Below, one piece after another: positions 32,999 to 41,166 of a stretch of 64,000 nt of DNA; position 1 is the stretch's first letter, and every line of letters begins with the position of its first letter. The stretch spans positions 248,001 through 312,000 of the forward strand of contig NZ_JACIZD010000001.1 of NCBI RefSeq assembly GCF_014359565.1, given 5' to 3'. The notes below the pieces were generated by a model. That model was not told the origin of the DNA and made no database searches. It saw nothing but the letters and a program-made list of their open reading frames with translations. Origin of the DNA: Immundisolibacter sp. (GTDB taxonomy: Bacteria; Pseudomonadota; Gammaproteobacteria; Immundisolibacterales; Immundisolibacteraceae). A program made the translations under genes and the position numbers.

Positions 32999-34612
32999 AT
33001 GCCCGCGACCGAACACCGCCAACTCGACGCCGTCGTCATCGGCGCCGGCTTCGGCGGCATGTATGCCCTGCATTTGCTGCGCGGGTTGGGACTGAAGGTG
33101 CGGGCCTACGACGACGCCGACAGCGTCGGCGGCACCTGGGCCTGGAACCGCTACCCGGGCGCGCGGGTGGATTTTCCCGGCGGGCCCTACTACTGCTACA
33201 CCTTCTCGCGCGAACTGGTGCGCGACTGGGACTGGCCGGAAACCCAGCCCGACCAGCCCTCGGTGCTGGCCTATCTGAACCATGTCGCGGACCGCTTCGA
33301 CCTGCGGCGGGACATCGAACTGCGCGCCCGCGTCACCGCCGCCCGCTATGACGAGGCCGCGCAGCGCTGGCAGCTGGACATCGCCACCGGCGAGCGCGTC
33401 AGCGCGCGGTTCCTGATCTGCGCCACCGGCGCCCTGTCGGCCGCCAACCGTCCCGACATTCCCGGCCTGGACCGTTTCGCTGGCGAGTGCTACCACACCG
33501 GTCTGTGGCCACAGCGGCCGGTCGACTTCGCCGGCAAGCGGGTCGGCGTCATCGGCACCGGCTCGTCCGGCGTGCAGGCCATCCCGGTCATCGCCCGCAC
33601 GGCAGCGCATCTGAGCGTGTTCCAGCGCACGCCGCAGTACGCCATCCCGGCGCGCAACCGCCCGCTCGACGCGGCGTTCAGGCGAGACACGCGCGAAAAG
33701 TGGCCGCAGCTGCGCGCCATGATGCTGGAAACGCTGGCCGGAACGCCGTTCCCGTCGCCGACCCGCTCGGCGCTGGAGGATTCCCCACAGCAGCGCGAGG
33801 CGCTGTACGAGGAACACTGGCAACGCGGCGGGCTCGGCATCGCGTTTGGCACCTACGGCGACCTGATGAGCAACGCCGAAGCCAACGCCACGCTGTGCGA
33901 GTTCGTGCGCGAAAAGATCCGTCGCGCGGTGCGCGACCCGGAGATCGCCCGCCGCCTGCTGCCCGATTACCCCATCGGCACCAAGCGCCTGATCCTGGAC
34001 GAGGGTTACTACGAAACCTACAACCGCTCCAACGTCACCCTGGTCGACCTGCGCGAGAACCCGATCATCGAGATCACGCCGCAGGGCGTGCGCACCGCGC
34101 GCGGCGAGCATGCGCTCGACATGCTGGTCCTGGCCACCGGCTTTGACGCCATCACCGGCGCGCTGACACGCCTGAACCCGCGCGGGCGCGGCGGCCTGCC
34201 GCTGGCCGAGGCCTGGGCCGGGCGGTTCAGCACCTATCTTGGACTGGCCGTGCGCGGCTTTCCGAACCTGTTCATGATCCACGGCCCGGAGTCGCCGTCG
34301 GTGCTGTACAACATGCCGCTGGGCGCCGAACGACAGGCAGAGTGGATCAGCGACTGCATCGCCGACCTGCAAGAACGCGGCCTGGGCGGCATCGAAGCCG
34401 CCCCCGGCGTCGACCTGGAGTGGGGCAGGACGGTGGCCGAAATCGCCGACCAGACCCTGTTTCCGCGCACCGACTCCTGGTACACCGGCGCCAACATACC
34501 GGGCAAACACCGCCAGTTTCCGGTGCACCTGGACGCGCCGCGGTATTTCGCCACGCTGCGGCAGGTGGCCGCTGCGGGTTATGCGGGCTTCAGCCTGGAA
34601 CCGGCACGCTGA
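32999..34612 (+). CDS. Flavin-containing Baeyer-Villiger-type monooxygenase
   Basis: The 537-residue protein has two Rossmann motifs, GAGFGG (15-20) for FAD and GTGSSG (186-191) for NADPH, with the Baeyer-Villiger fingerprint F160-x-G-x3-H166-x3-W170-P between them. Domain spacing and length match cyclohexanone and steroid monooxygenases. It would insert oxygen next to a ketone to make an ester or lactone. A GGAGGAG-like site precedes ATG 32999. It is the last gene of the plus-strand catabolic operon and implies that a ketone, perhaps cyclic, is an intermediate. Confidence 0.9.
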   Translation: MPATEHRQLDAVVIGAGFGGMYALHLLRGLGLKVRAYDDADSVGGTWAWNRYPGARVDFPGGPYYCYTFSRELVRDWDWPETQPDQPSVLAYLNHVADRFDLRRDIELRARVTAARYDEAAQRWQLDIATGERVSARFLICATGALSAANRPDIPGLDRFAGECYHTGLWPQRPVDFAGKRVGVIGTGSSGVQAIPVIARTAAHLSVFQRTPQYAIPARNRPLDAAFRRDTREKWPQLRAMMLETLAGTPFPSPTRSALEDSPQQREALYEEHWQRGGLGIAFGTYGDLMSNAEANATLCEFVREKIRRAVRDPEIARRLLPDYPIGTKRLILDEGYYETYNRSNVTLVDLRENPIIEITPQGVRTARGEHALDMLVLATGFDAITGALTRLNPRGRGGLPLAEAWAGRFSTYLGLAVRGFPNLFMIHGPESPSVLYNMPLGAERQAEWISDCIADLQERGLGGIEAAPGVDLEWGRTVAEIADQTLFPRTDSWYTGANIPGKHRQFPVHLDAPRYFATLRQVAAAGYAGFSLEPAR

Positions 34613-34660
34613 CACTGACTCGAGGCGGGCATTGGCGAGTGCTGGATGGCACTGGCTCGA

Positions 34661-34723
34661 TAGGCCCGCGGGCGGGCTTGCCACGACAGGGCGGCGCCGT
34701 GGGAGCGGCGCCCTCGCCGCGAA
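34661..34723. repeat. REP-like repeat, copy D, in a convergent gene border
   Basis: Between the monooxygenase and dxs genes, which point at each other, lies a perfect GCCCGC-GG-GCGGGC inverted repeat (34664-34677) and a 25-base unit beginning GTGGGAGCGGCG at 34699-34723, nearly identical to 17516-17540. The hairpin may also serve as a bidirectional transcription end, but no T-run follows it. Confidence 0.55.
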
Positions 34724-34755
34724 GCTTCGCAGTGCCGCGCGCGAGAATCGCCCGC

Positions 34756-36684
34756 TCAGCGTCCCGCCGTGCGCAGGTTGGGCGTTGCAATGCATCCGGG
34801 CAGGCTGCTCACCAGGGCACGTCCAGCGGCGGCAATGCCGGCGGCATCCAGACCGAACTCGGCCAACTGCGCCGCCGGGTCGCCGTGCTCGACCAGCCGG
34901 TCCGGCACCGCCAGCAGCCGCGCCGGCACGCTGATCCCCTCGCCGGCCAGGGCTTCCAGCACGGCGCTGCCGAAGCCGCCGGCGAGGGCATGTTCTTCCA
35001 CCGTCAGCAGCGCCCCGCAGCGGCGCGCCAGCTGCGCGATGGCCGGCAGGTCCAGCGGCTTGACGAAGCGCGCGTTGAACACCGCGGCACTGATGCCCGC
35101 CTCGGCCAGCCGCTGCGCGGCCTCCAGCGCCGGCGCCACGCGGCTGCCCAGCGCCACGATGGCCAGATCCTCGCCATCCCGCAGCAGCTCGCCGCGGCCA
35201 ATCGGCAGCGCCCGGATGTCGGCATCCAGCGGCACGCCAAGGCCGTTGCCGCGCGGGTAGCGCAGCGCCGCCGGCCCGGGATGTTCGATGGCGGTGCGCA
35301 GCATGTGCCGCAGCTCGTTCTCGTCCTTGGGCGCCATCAGCGTGATGTTGGGCAGGCAGCGCAGGTAGGCGATGTCGTACAGCCCCTGGTGGGTGGCGCC
35401 GTCGGCGCCGACCAGCCCGGCCCGGTCCACCGCCAGGGTGACGTCCAGGTTCTGCAGGCACACGTCGTGCGCCACCTGGTCGTAGCCGCGCTGCAGGAAG
35501 GTCGAGTAGATGGCCACCAGCGGCTTGCGGCCGGTGGTGGCCAGGCCGGCGGCGAAGGTCACGGCGTGCTGTTCGGCGATGCCGACGTCGAAGAAACGCT
35601 GCGGCAGGACCTCGGCAAAGCGGCTAAGGCCGGTGCCGCCGGCCATCGCCGCGGTGATCGCCACGATGCGCTCGTCCGCCTGCGCGAGCTCCAGCACGGT
35701 GTCGGCAAAGACGGCGGTATAGGACGGCGCCGGCGCGGCCGGCTTGGGCATGTGGCCGGTGACGACGTCGAAGGGCGTCACGCCGTGGTACTTGAGCGGG
35801 TCCTGCTCGGCCGGCGCGTAGCCGGCGCCCTTGCGCGTCAGCGCGTGCACCAGCACCGGTCCTTCGCCGTTGCCGAGCATGCCGCGCGCGTTGGTCAAGG
35901 TCTCCAACAGCGCCGGCAGGTCGTGCCCGGACACCGGTCCGATGTAGCGAAAGCCAAAGGCATCGAACAGCGCGCCCGGCGTCAGCAGGGCCTTGGCGGA
36001 CTGCTCGGCGCGCCGCGCCAGCTCCTGCAGCGGCTGCGGCAGCGGCGCCAGCACGTCCTTGGCCAGGCGTCGCAGGCGCCGCGCCGACGGCGCCGACAGC
36101 TTGCGCGACAGGAAGGCGCCCAGCGCGCCCACGTTCGGCTCGATGGACATTGCGTTGTCGTTGAGCACCACCAGCAGGTTCGGTTGCCTCAGGTGCCCGG
36201 CGTGGTTCAGGGCCTCCAGGGCCATGCCGGCGGTCAGGCCGCCGTCGCCGATCAGCGCGATGGCGCAGGCGTTCTCGCCCGCCGCCTGCAGGCCGCGGGC
36301 CATGCCCAGCGCGGCGGAAATCGAGGTGCCGGCGTGGCCGGCGCCGAAGGTGTCGAACGGCGACTCGCCGCGGCGCAGGAACTTGGCCGGGCCGCCCTCT
36401 TGGCCGATGCGGGCAAAGCCCTCACGCCGCCCGGTCAGCAGCTTGTGGGCATAGCCCTGGTGGCCGACATCCAGCACCAGCCGATCGCGCGGCGTGTCGA
36501 ACACGTAATGCAGCGCCACCAGCAGTTCCACGGCGCCGAGGCTGGAGGCCAGATGCCCGCCGCTGCGCGCCACCTGGGCCACGATTTCCTCGCGCAGGGC
36601 GACGGCCACCGCCGGCAGCGCGGCGGCCGGCAGCTGGCGCAGGTCGGCCGGCGTGTGGATGCTATCGAGCAGGTTCTGGTTCAT
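34756..36684 (-). CDS. dxs: 1-Deoxy-D-xylulose-5-phosphate synthase
   Basis: The 642-residue thiamine-diphosphate enzyme makes DXP from pyruvate and glyceraldehyde-3-phosphate, the entry step of the MEP isoprenoid pathway. Motifs include DVGHQGYAHKLLTGRR, the ThDP-binding GDGGLTAGMALEALNHAG, VSGHDLPALLETL and DRAGLVGADGATHQGLYD. Start ATG 36684 overlaps the upstream Rieske gene by 23 bases; the longer in-frame extension lies inside that gene. As the last gene of the carotenoid run it should raise isoprenoid precursor supply when pigment is made. A second, housekeeping dxs elsewhere is possible. Confidence 0.93.
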   Translation of the reverse strand: MNQNLLDSIHTPADLRQLPAAALPAVAVALREEIVAQVARSGGHLASSLGAVELLVALHYVFDTPRDRLVLDVGHQGYAHKLLTGRREGFARIGQEGGPAKFLRRGESPFDTFGAGHAGTSISAALGMARGLQAAGENACAIALIGDGGLTAGMALEALNHAGHLRQPNLLVVLNDNAMSIEPNVGALGAFLSRKLSAPSARRLRRLAKDVLAPLPQPLQELARRAEQSAKALLTPGALFDAFGFRYIGPVSGHDLPALLETLTNARGMLGNGEGPVLVHALTRKGAGYAPAEQDPLKYHGVTPFDVVTGHMPKPAAPAPSYTAVFADTVLELAQADERIVAITAAMAGGTGLSRFAEVLPQRFFDVGIAEQHAVTFAAGLATTGRKPLVAIYSTFLQRGYDQVAHDVCLQNLDVTLAVDRAGLVGADGATHQGLYDIAYLRCLPNITLMAPKDENELRHMLRTAIEHPGPAALRYPRGNGLGVPLDADIRALPIGRGELLRDGEDLAIVALGSRVAPALEAAQRLAEAGISAAVFNARFVKPLDLPAIAQLARRCGALLTVEEHALAGGFGSAVLEALAGEGISVPARLLAVPDRLVEHGDPAAQLAEFGLDAAGIAAAGRALVSSLPGCIATPNLRTAGR

Positions 36685-37672
36685 CGGCGAAGCCCTGCGA
36701 GGGACATGAGGGAGCGGGTTCGGCGGCGGCCTGCTGGCGCAGCGCATAGCGGCGCTCGCAGTAGGCGGCATCCTCCACCCACAGGCGCCGGGCCGCAAAG
36801 CGCATGTACGGCGCGATCAGGGCGCCCAGCCGGCGCGCCACGGCAAAACCCGGCCGCGCCGAGGTGGCGAACACCGCCTCGGTGATCTGGCAGCGGTCCG
36901 GGCCCAGCGCCGTGCCGTGCGTTTCCACCACCGAGCCGGTGCCCTCGCCGGCGACGATGGTCATGGCGATGCAGCGCGCCTGCGGGCAATGAAAGCGCGC
37001 GTCCACCTCGACCGCCAGGGGGCCGGCGACGCGAAAGGCCACGCGCACGGTGATGCTGTCCTCGGCGCGCTCGAGCACCGCCAGGCGGGCGAAGGAATGG
37101 CGGTGGAAGTGCGCGCCGTGCCAGGGATCGAGGCGGTTTTCCAGCACCTCGCGCGGCGTGCAGCGGGCCGGCAGCGTCATCACCGACACCAGCGCCTGGG
37201 CCGGGCGCGGCGGCAGCACCGGCGCCGGCAGCGGCGCCTCGCCGGGCAGCTGCACCCACACCAGCACGCCGTCGTCGTGGACCGGCAGCAGCGGATTGCA
37301 CGGCGCCGCCGGGTCGAAGGCCAGGCCGTGCCAGGGGCAGATCAGGCGCCCGCCGGCCAGGTGCCCGTCCGACCAGCGTGCGCCCAGGTGCGGGCAGTGA
37401 TCGGCCGTCGCATGCAGACCCTGCGCGCCGCACCACAGCACCAGCGACTGGCCGAGCACCTGTGCCGCCAGCGGCTTGTCGCGCAGCGCCGCGGATGCCG
37501 CCACCACGTGCCAACCACCGGCCGGGCGCGCCAGCGCGCGCCGCAGCGCTTCGGCGATCCAGCGCGGCTCGGCGGCCTGCCAGTCCGGCTGCGCAGCCGG
37601 CGGCGGCGGGCCCAGATCCTGCCCGAACAGCCACAGGCGCCGGCCGTGGCGGTCTTCGGTGCGGCGCAGCAT
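36662..37672 (-). CDS. Rieske iron-sulfur oxygenase-like protein of the carotenoid cluster
   Basis: The 336-residue protein carries Rieske ligands Cys93-Pro-His95 and Cys112-x2-His115 (CPHLGARW and CPWHGLAFD). The C-terminal part, about 170-320, has LDPWHGAHFHRHSFARL, a possible mononuclear iron site with several His residues. It resembles Rieske proteins sometimes found next to CrtU genes (DUF5914-like, from memory). ATG 37672 overlaps the crtU stop by one base (TGATG). It probably oxidises the carotenoid or its end group, giving a keto or hydroxy aromatic pigment; this is an inference. No dedicated reductase is encoded nearby. Confidence 0.72.
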   Translation of the reverse strand: MLRRTEDRHGRRLWLFGQDLGPPPPAAQPDWQAAEPRWIAEALRRALARPAGGWHVVAASAALRDKPLAAQVLGQSLVLWCGAQGLHATADHCPHLGARWSDGHLAGGRLICPWHGLAFDPAAPCNPLLPVHDDGVLVWVQLPGEAPLPAPVLPPRPAQALVSVMTLPARCTPREVLENRLDPWHGAHFHRHSFARLAVLERAEDSITVRVAFRVAGPLAVEVDARFHCPQARCIAMTIVAGEGTGSVVETHGTALGPDRCQITEAVFATSARPGFAVARRLGALIAPYMRFAARRLWVEDAAYCERRYALRQQAAAEPAPSCPSQGFADEPEPAR

Positions 37673-39144
37673 CAGGCCACCCCCGGCAGCGCCGCCAGCA
37701 GCCCGCGCTGCGGCCCGCTCCACAGCGGCGCCGGGTCCACCTGGCGCGTGGCCAGCAGGCCGTTGGCCGCCAGCGTGCCGGCGGCCACCGCCCGCTCCAT
37801 CAGCGCGCAGGCAAACGGCAGGCGCAGGTGATCGCCGGCCAGCCACAGCGAGGCATCGGCGGTGCCGACGCCCGGCCGGACGGCGGCGCTGCCGGGCGGA
37901 AAGGCCGGGCAGTCGGCGCGCAGCAGGAACTGCTCGCCGAGCAGCTGCGCCGGCGCGGTCTCCGGATACACGGCGTGCAGCGCGGCCAGCAGGCGCCGGC
38001 GCAGCTCGGCCGGGTCCTCGCACTCCAGGCCATAGGCGTGCAGCTCCAGCACCGCGCCGCCGCGGCGGGCGGCCCAGTCTCGGCTCGGCTCGTGAAAGGC
38101 GCTGTACACGGATACGTTGTCCAGAAGGTCGTAGCCGGCGGTGCCGGCGAAGGCGGCGCGCCCGGCCGCCAGCGGCCGGTCCAGCCACAGCCGCCACACG
38201 GCAAACGGCCGCGTCGCCTGCTGCGCGCGCACCGGCGCGCGCACCGCCGCGGCGAGCGCGGGACTGGCCGCCAGCAGCGCCTGCAGACCCGGCACGTCCA
38301 GCGCCAGCACCACGGCATCCGCGCTCAGCGTGGCCTCGCCGGCCCGCACCTGCCAGCCGGTGGCCTGGCGCTCGGCGGCCTGCGCCGCGCAGCCCAGGCG
38401 CAGCTGCACGCCCAGCGCCTGCAGGTGCCGCTCGAACGGCTGCCACAGCCACTGCCCAAACGGCCGCCGCGCCACGTCGAACACCAGCCCCTCGCGGTTG
38501 CCAAAGAAGTAGTAGTGAAACAGCATCAGCAAGTCGGCGGCCGAGAACTCACCGGTCGGGTTGAAGAAGCTGTGCGCGAACACGTCCAGCAGGCGCATGC
38601 GCGCCGCCGGCGGGAAGTTCAGCCCCTGCAGCCACTGCTCGGCGCTGATGCCGTCCCAGCGCGCCGGCGTGCGCTGCGGGTGCCAGGCGAGCATGGCCAG
38701 CGCGTAGCCGACGCGCACCTGCCGCAGATCGCGCAGGCCAAGGCCCACCTGGCGCATCAGCGGCCACAGCGTGAGCAGCGGATTGGCCGGCAGCTTGGCA
38801 AAGCTCAGCGGCCCGGCCGGGGTCAGGATCGGGTAGTCGGCGAGCGGCAGCAGGCCATCCAGCGCCGGGTCCACCCGCCGCAGCAGCGCGCGCAGGTTGT
38901 AGTAGTGGCGAAAGAAGGCGTGAAACCCGCGGTCCATTTCGAAGCTCTCGCCGGCCACCTGCACCGGCCAGGCCGCCAGCCGGCCGCCGAGGCCGGCCGC
39001 GCGCTCGAGCAGCGTCACCTGCGCGCCGCGCTCGGCCAGCACGCAGGCCGCCGCCACGCCGGCCAGCCCGCCGCCGAGCACCGCCACGCGCAGCGGCGCA
39101 TCGAGCCGGGCGCGGCCAAACTGCGGCTGCTCGAAGACCTTCAC
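37672..39144 (-). CDS. crtU: CrtU-like carotene desaturase/methyltransferase (aromatic ring forming)
   Basis: The 490-residue FAD protein resembles beta-carotene desaturase/methyltransferase CrtU, which converts beta-ionone ends into aromatic phi rings. The dinucleotide motif GGGLAG is at 24-29, and MDRGFHAFFRHYYNLRAL, LNFPPAARMRLLDVFAHSFF and MLFHYYFFGNREGLVFDVA follow the CrtU pattern closely. The C-terminal LWLAGDHLRLP strand fits the FAD-binding end. GTG 39144 overlaps the upstream methyltransferase stop (GTGA). With crtY in the same cluster, beta-carotene can be made, so isorenieratene or beta-isorenieratene would be the expected product. The squalene-type HpnE is the nearest alternative. 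Confidence 0.75.
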   Translation of the reverse strand: MKVFEQPQFGRARLDAPLRVAVLGGGLAGVAAACVLAERGAQVTLLERAAGLGGRLAAWPVQVAGESFEMDRGFHAFFRHYYNLRALLRRVDPALDGLLPLADYPILTPAGPLSFAKLPANPLLTLWPLMRQVGLGLRDLRQVRVGYALAMLAWHPQRTPARWDGISAEQWLQGLNFPPAARMRLLDVFAHSFFNPTGEFSAADLLMLFHYYFFGNREGLVFDVARRPFGQWLWQPFERHLQALGVQLRLGCAAQAAERQATGWQVRAGEATLSADAVVLALDVPGLQALLAASPALAAAVRAPVRAQQATRPFAVWRLWLDRPLAAGRAAFAGTAGYDLLDNVSVYSAFHEPSRDWAARRGGAVLELHAYGLECEDPAELRRRLLAALHAVYPETAPAQLLGEQFLLRADCPAFPPGSAAVRPGVGTADASLWLAGDHLRLPFACALMERAVAAGTLAANGLLATRQVDPAPLWSGPQRGLLAALPGVA

Positions 39145-39827
39145 GCCGGCCGCCGAGCAACGAAGGTGTGCACGATCTGCCGCTGCCACAGGCGCCCGGG
39201 AATGACGCGCAGCAGCTCGAAGCCAGCGCCGCGGATGCGCGCCGCCAGGGCGTCGCGGCGGTCGAACTCGCGCACGCTGCGTTCCAGGTACTCGAACAGC
39301 TGCGGCGCGCCCGACACGGCGGCGCAAAACGGCCGCACCAGCGCCCGGCACATGAAGGTCCACAGCCGCTCGGCGCCCGGCCCGGCCAGGCTGTAGTCGT
39401 GCACCGCCAGCAGGCCGCCGGGCACCAGCAGGCCGCGCAGCTGCGCCAGCGTGGCGTCCGGATCGGCCACATTGCGCAGGCCGTAGCTGATCAGGATGCC
39501 GCCGAAGGGACCGTCCAGGCTGTCTTGCGGCGCCTGCGCGTCGCCGCGCACGAACTCGATCGGCGCCAGCGGCTTGCGCCGCGCCTGCTCGAGCATGCCC
39601 GGCGAGCCGTCGAGCGCCACGATCGGCACACCCGGATGCGCCCGGCGCAGCGCCAGCGTCGACAGCCCGCTGCCACAGCACAGGTCCAGCAGCCGCGGCT
39701 GCGGCAGCGGTGCCAGCGCCCGCGCCGCGTCGCCGAGCATGCCCATGTAGCCGGGATTGAGCCGGCACATCAGGTCGTAGCGCGGCGCCACGGCGTCGAA
39801 GGCGTTCGGAACGGCGGGCTTTTCCAT
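39141..39827 (-). CDS. UbiE/COQ5-like SAM methyltransferase in the carotenoid cluster
   Basis: The 228-residue protein has motif I LLDLCCGSGLSTLAL at about residues 46-60, VALDGSPGMLEQAR for the SAM ribose and ISYGLRNVADPDATLAQL, very like UbiE. The N-terminal NAFDAVAPRYDLM also matches the family. UbiE itself methylates quinones; in the middle of a pigment operon the likely acceptor is a hydroxyl or carbon of the carotenoid, or a tocopherol-like quinone. ATG 39827 is 3 bases after the DUF2141 stop. The long fused frame up to 40631 was rejected because it runs through crtB. Confidence 0.75.
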   Translation of the reverse strand: MEKPAVPNAFDAVAPRYDLMCRLNPGYMGMLGDAARALAPLPQPRLLDLCCGSGLSTLALRRAHPGVPIVALDGSPGMLEQARRKPLAPIEFVRGDAQAPQDSLDGPFGGILISYGLRNVADPDATLAQLRGLLVPGGLLAVHDYSLAGPGAERLWTFMCRALVRPFCAAVSGAPQLFEYLERSVREFDRRDALAARIRGAGFELLRVIPGRLWQRQIVHTFVARRPA

Positions 39828-39829
39828 GC

Positions 39830-40261
39830 TCAGAAGTACTTCATGTCGATGATGACGGGCTGCCCCGGCTGCGGCACCAGGCGCGCATCCTCGAAGCGCG
39901 GCGGGCCGAACAGGATGCGCGGGTTGTTGGACACGCCAAAGCCTTCCTTTGGCATGCCGAACAGGCCGGTGGCCATGCGCTTGTCGCCATCCTCGTCGTG
40001 CAGCACCGCCACTGCCAGCGCCTGACCGTCCGGCACGTCGCTGAAGCGGGCCTGCACCTGATCGGCGTCGATCGGTACTTCCACCCGCATGGCGGCCAGT
40101 TCGCCGCGGTCTGGAAAACCGCGCGGCTCGATGAACAGCGCGAACAGCACGCTGCCCTGGTGGTTGCGCAGACCGCGCGCGATGACCTCTACGTCCATGG
40201 CCTTGCCCTGCCCTGTCAGACCCAAGCACACCACCAGCCCGATGCCGCGCGCTACAGACAC
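39830..40261 (-). CDS. DUF2141 secreted protein
   Basis: The 143-residue protein has a short signal peptide (VARGIGLVVCLGLTGQGKA, cleavage near residue 22) followed by a DUF2141 beta-sandwich domain with VLFALFIEPRGFP, VAVLHDEDGDKRMATGLFGMPKEGFGVSNN and VIIDMKYF. GTG 40261 gives a complete signal peptide and overlaps the crtB TAG by 10 bases; ATG 40198 would remove the signal. DUF2141 proteins are periplasmic or surface proteins of unknown role and recur in carotenoid clusters of other bacteria. It may bind or move the pigment to the outer membrane; that is a guess. Confidence 0.75.
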   Translation of the reverse strand: MSVARGIGLVVCLGLTGQGKAMDVEVIARGLRNHQGSVLFALFIEPRGFPDRGELAAMRVEVPIDADQVQARFSDVPDGQALAVAVLHDEDGDKRMATGLFGMPKEGFGVSNNPRILFGPPRFEDARLVPQPGQPVIIDMKYF

Positions 40262-41166
40262 AGCTCGGGCCCGAATCGCACCTGCCGCGCCGGCACGCGG
40301 GTAACAGCGCGCGCACTGGTCGCCGCGCCGCATTGGCCGGCCAGCGCCAGCAGCACCTGCCCGGCCTTGCGCCAGCCCGGCAGGTAGGCGCGCCCGGCCA
40401 GCGGCTGGTAGCCCTGACGCGCCAGCGCCGTGCCGATGCCGCGGTAGATGCCCGCCGCCGCCCGCACGGCCAGCCCGCAGCGCCAGTCGAGCGCACCGAT
40501 GCCGCCCATGCCGCAGCGGTAGTAGGCGTCCGCTCGCGCCAGCAGGTCGCGCACCTGCGCCGGCAGGCGGCCAGCAAGGTCGGCGTCGATCGGCCCGGCC
40601 AGCGCGGTACGCACGGCCGCTTCATCGGCAAAACCCAGCGCGCGGTACGGCAGGTACAAACGCCCGCGCTGCCAGTCCTCGGCCACGTCGCGGCAGATGT
40701 TGGTCAGCTGCATGGCCATGCCCAGCTGCGCCGCCTGTTCCAGCGCCGCATCGTCGGCCACGCCCATCACGTGACACATCATCAGACCCACCACGCCGGC
40801 CACCCGATAGCAGTACAGGGCCAGGGCGGCATGATCGGCATACAGCGCCGGCTCGAGGTCCATGGCCATGCCGGCCAGCAGTTCCTGCGGGTAGTGGCGC
40901 GGCAGGGCGCGGCGGCGCACCACCTGCGCGAAGGCGTCCAGCAGCGGGTCGCCAGCCGGGCGGCCTGCGTAGACGGCATCCAGCTCGGCTTGCAGACGCG
41001 CCAGGCCGACCGCCGGATCGGCCGCCAGGTCCACCGTGTCGTCGGCGCGCCGGCACCAGGCGTACAGCACCAGCACGTCGGCCCGCACCGCCGGCGGCAA
41101 CAGCCGCGACGCCAGCGCGAAGCTCTTGGAGTGGTGCTGGATGAAGGCGGCCAGCGGCGCGTTCAT
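40252..41166 (-). CDS. crtB: Phytoene synthase
   Basis: The 304-residue enzyme condenses two geranylgeranyl diphosphates head to head to phytoene. Both Asp-rich motifs are visible: WCRRADDTVDLAADP (about residues 38-52) and LTNICRDVAEDWQRGRLYLP (about 157-176). It also has HSKSFALASRLLPP at the N-terminus. ATG 41166 overlaps the crtI stop (ATGA at 41163-41166). It is closer to phytoene synthase than to HpnC/HpnD because crtI, crtE and crtY flank it. Confidence 0.93.
   Translation of the reverse strand: MNAPLAAFIQHHSKSFALASRLLPPAVRADVLVLYAWCRRADDTVDLAADPAVGLARLQAELDAVYAGRPAGDPLLDAFAQVVRRRALPRHYPQELLAGMAMDLEPALYADHAALALYCYRVAGVVGLMMCHVMGVADDAALEQAAQLGMAMQLTNICRDVAEDWQRGRLYLPYRALGFADEAAVRTALAGPIDADLAGRLPAQVRDLLARADAYYRCGMGGIGALDWRCGLAVRAAAGIYRGIGTALARQGYQPLAGRAYLPGWRKAGQVLLALAGQCGAATSARAVTRVPARQVRFGPELCL

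Noticed and set aside
34664-34677. The GCCCGC-GG-GCGGGC hairpin as an intrinsic terminator.
   Set aside because: A loop of two bases and no T-run on either strand make a standard intrinsic terminator unlikely; it is better treated as part of a REP-like element.
39141-40631. A possible fused protein of 496 residues ending in the UbiE-like methyltransferase.
   Set aside because: The extra N-terminal 268 residues lie across the DUF2141 and crtB genes in another frame and look random; the real methyltransferase starts at ATG 39827.
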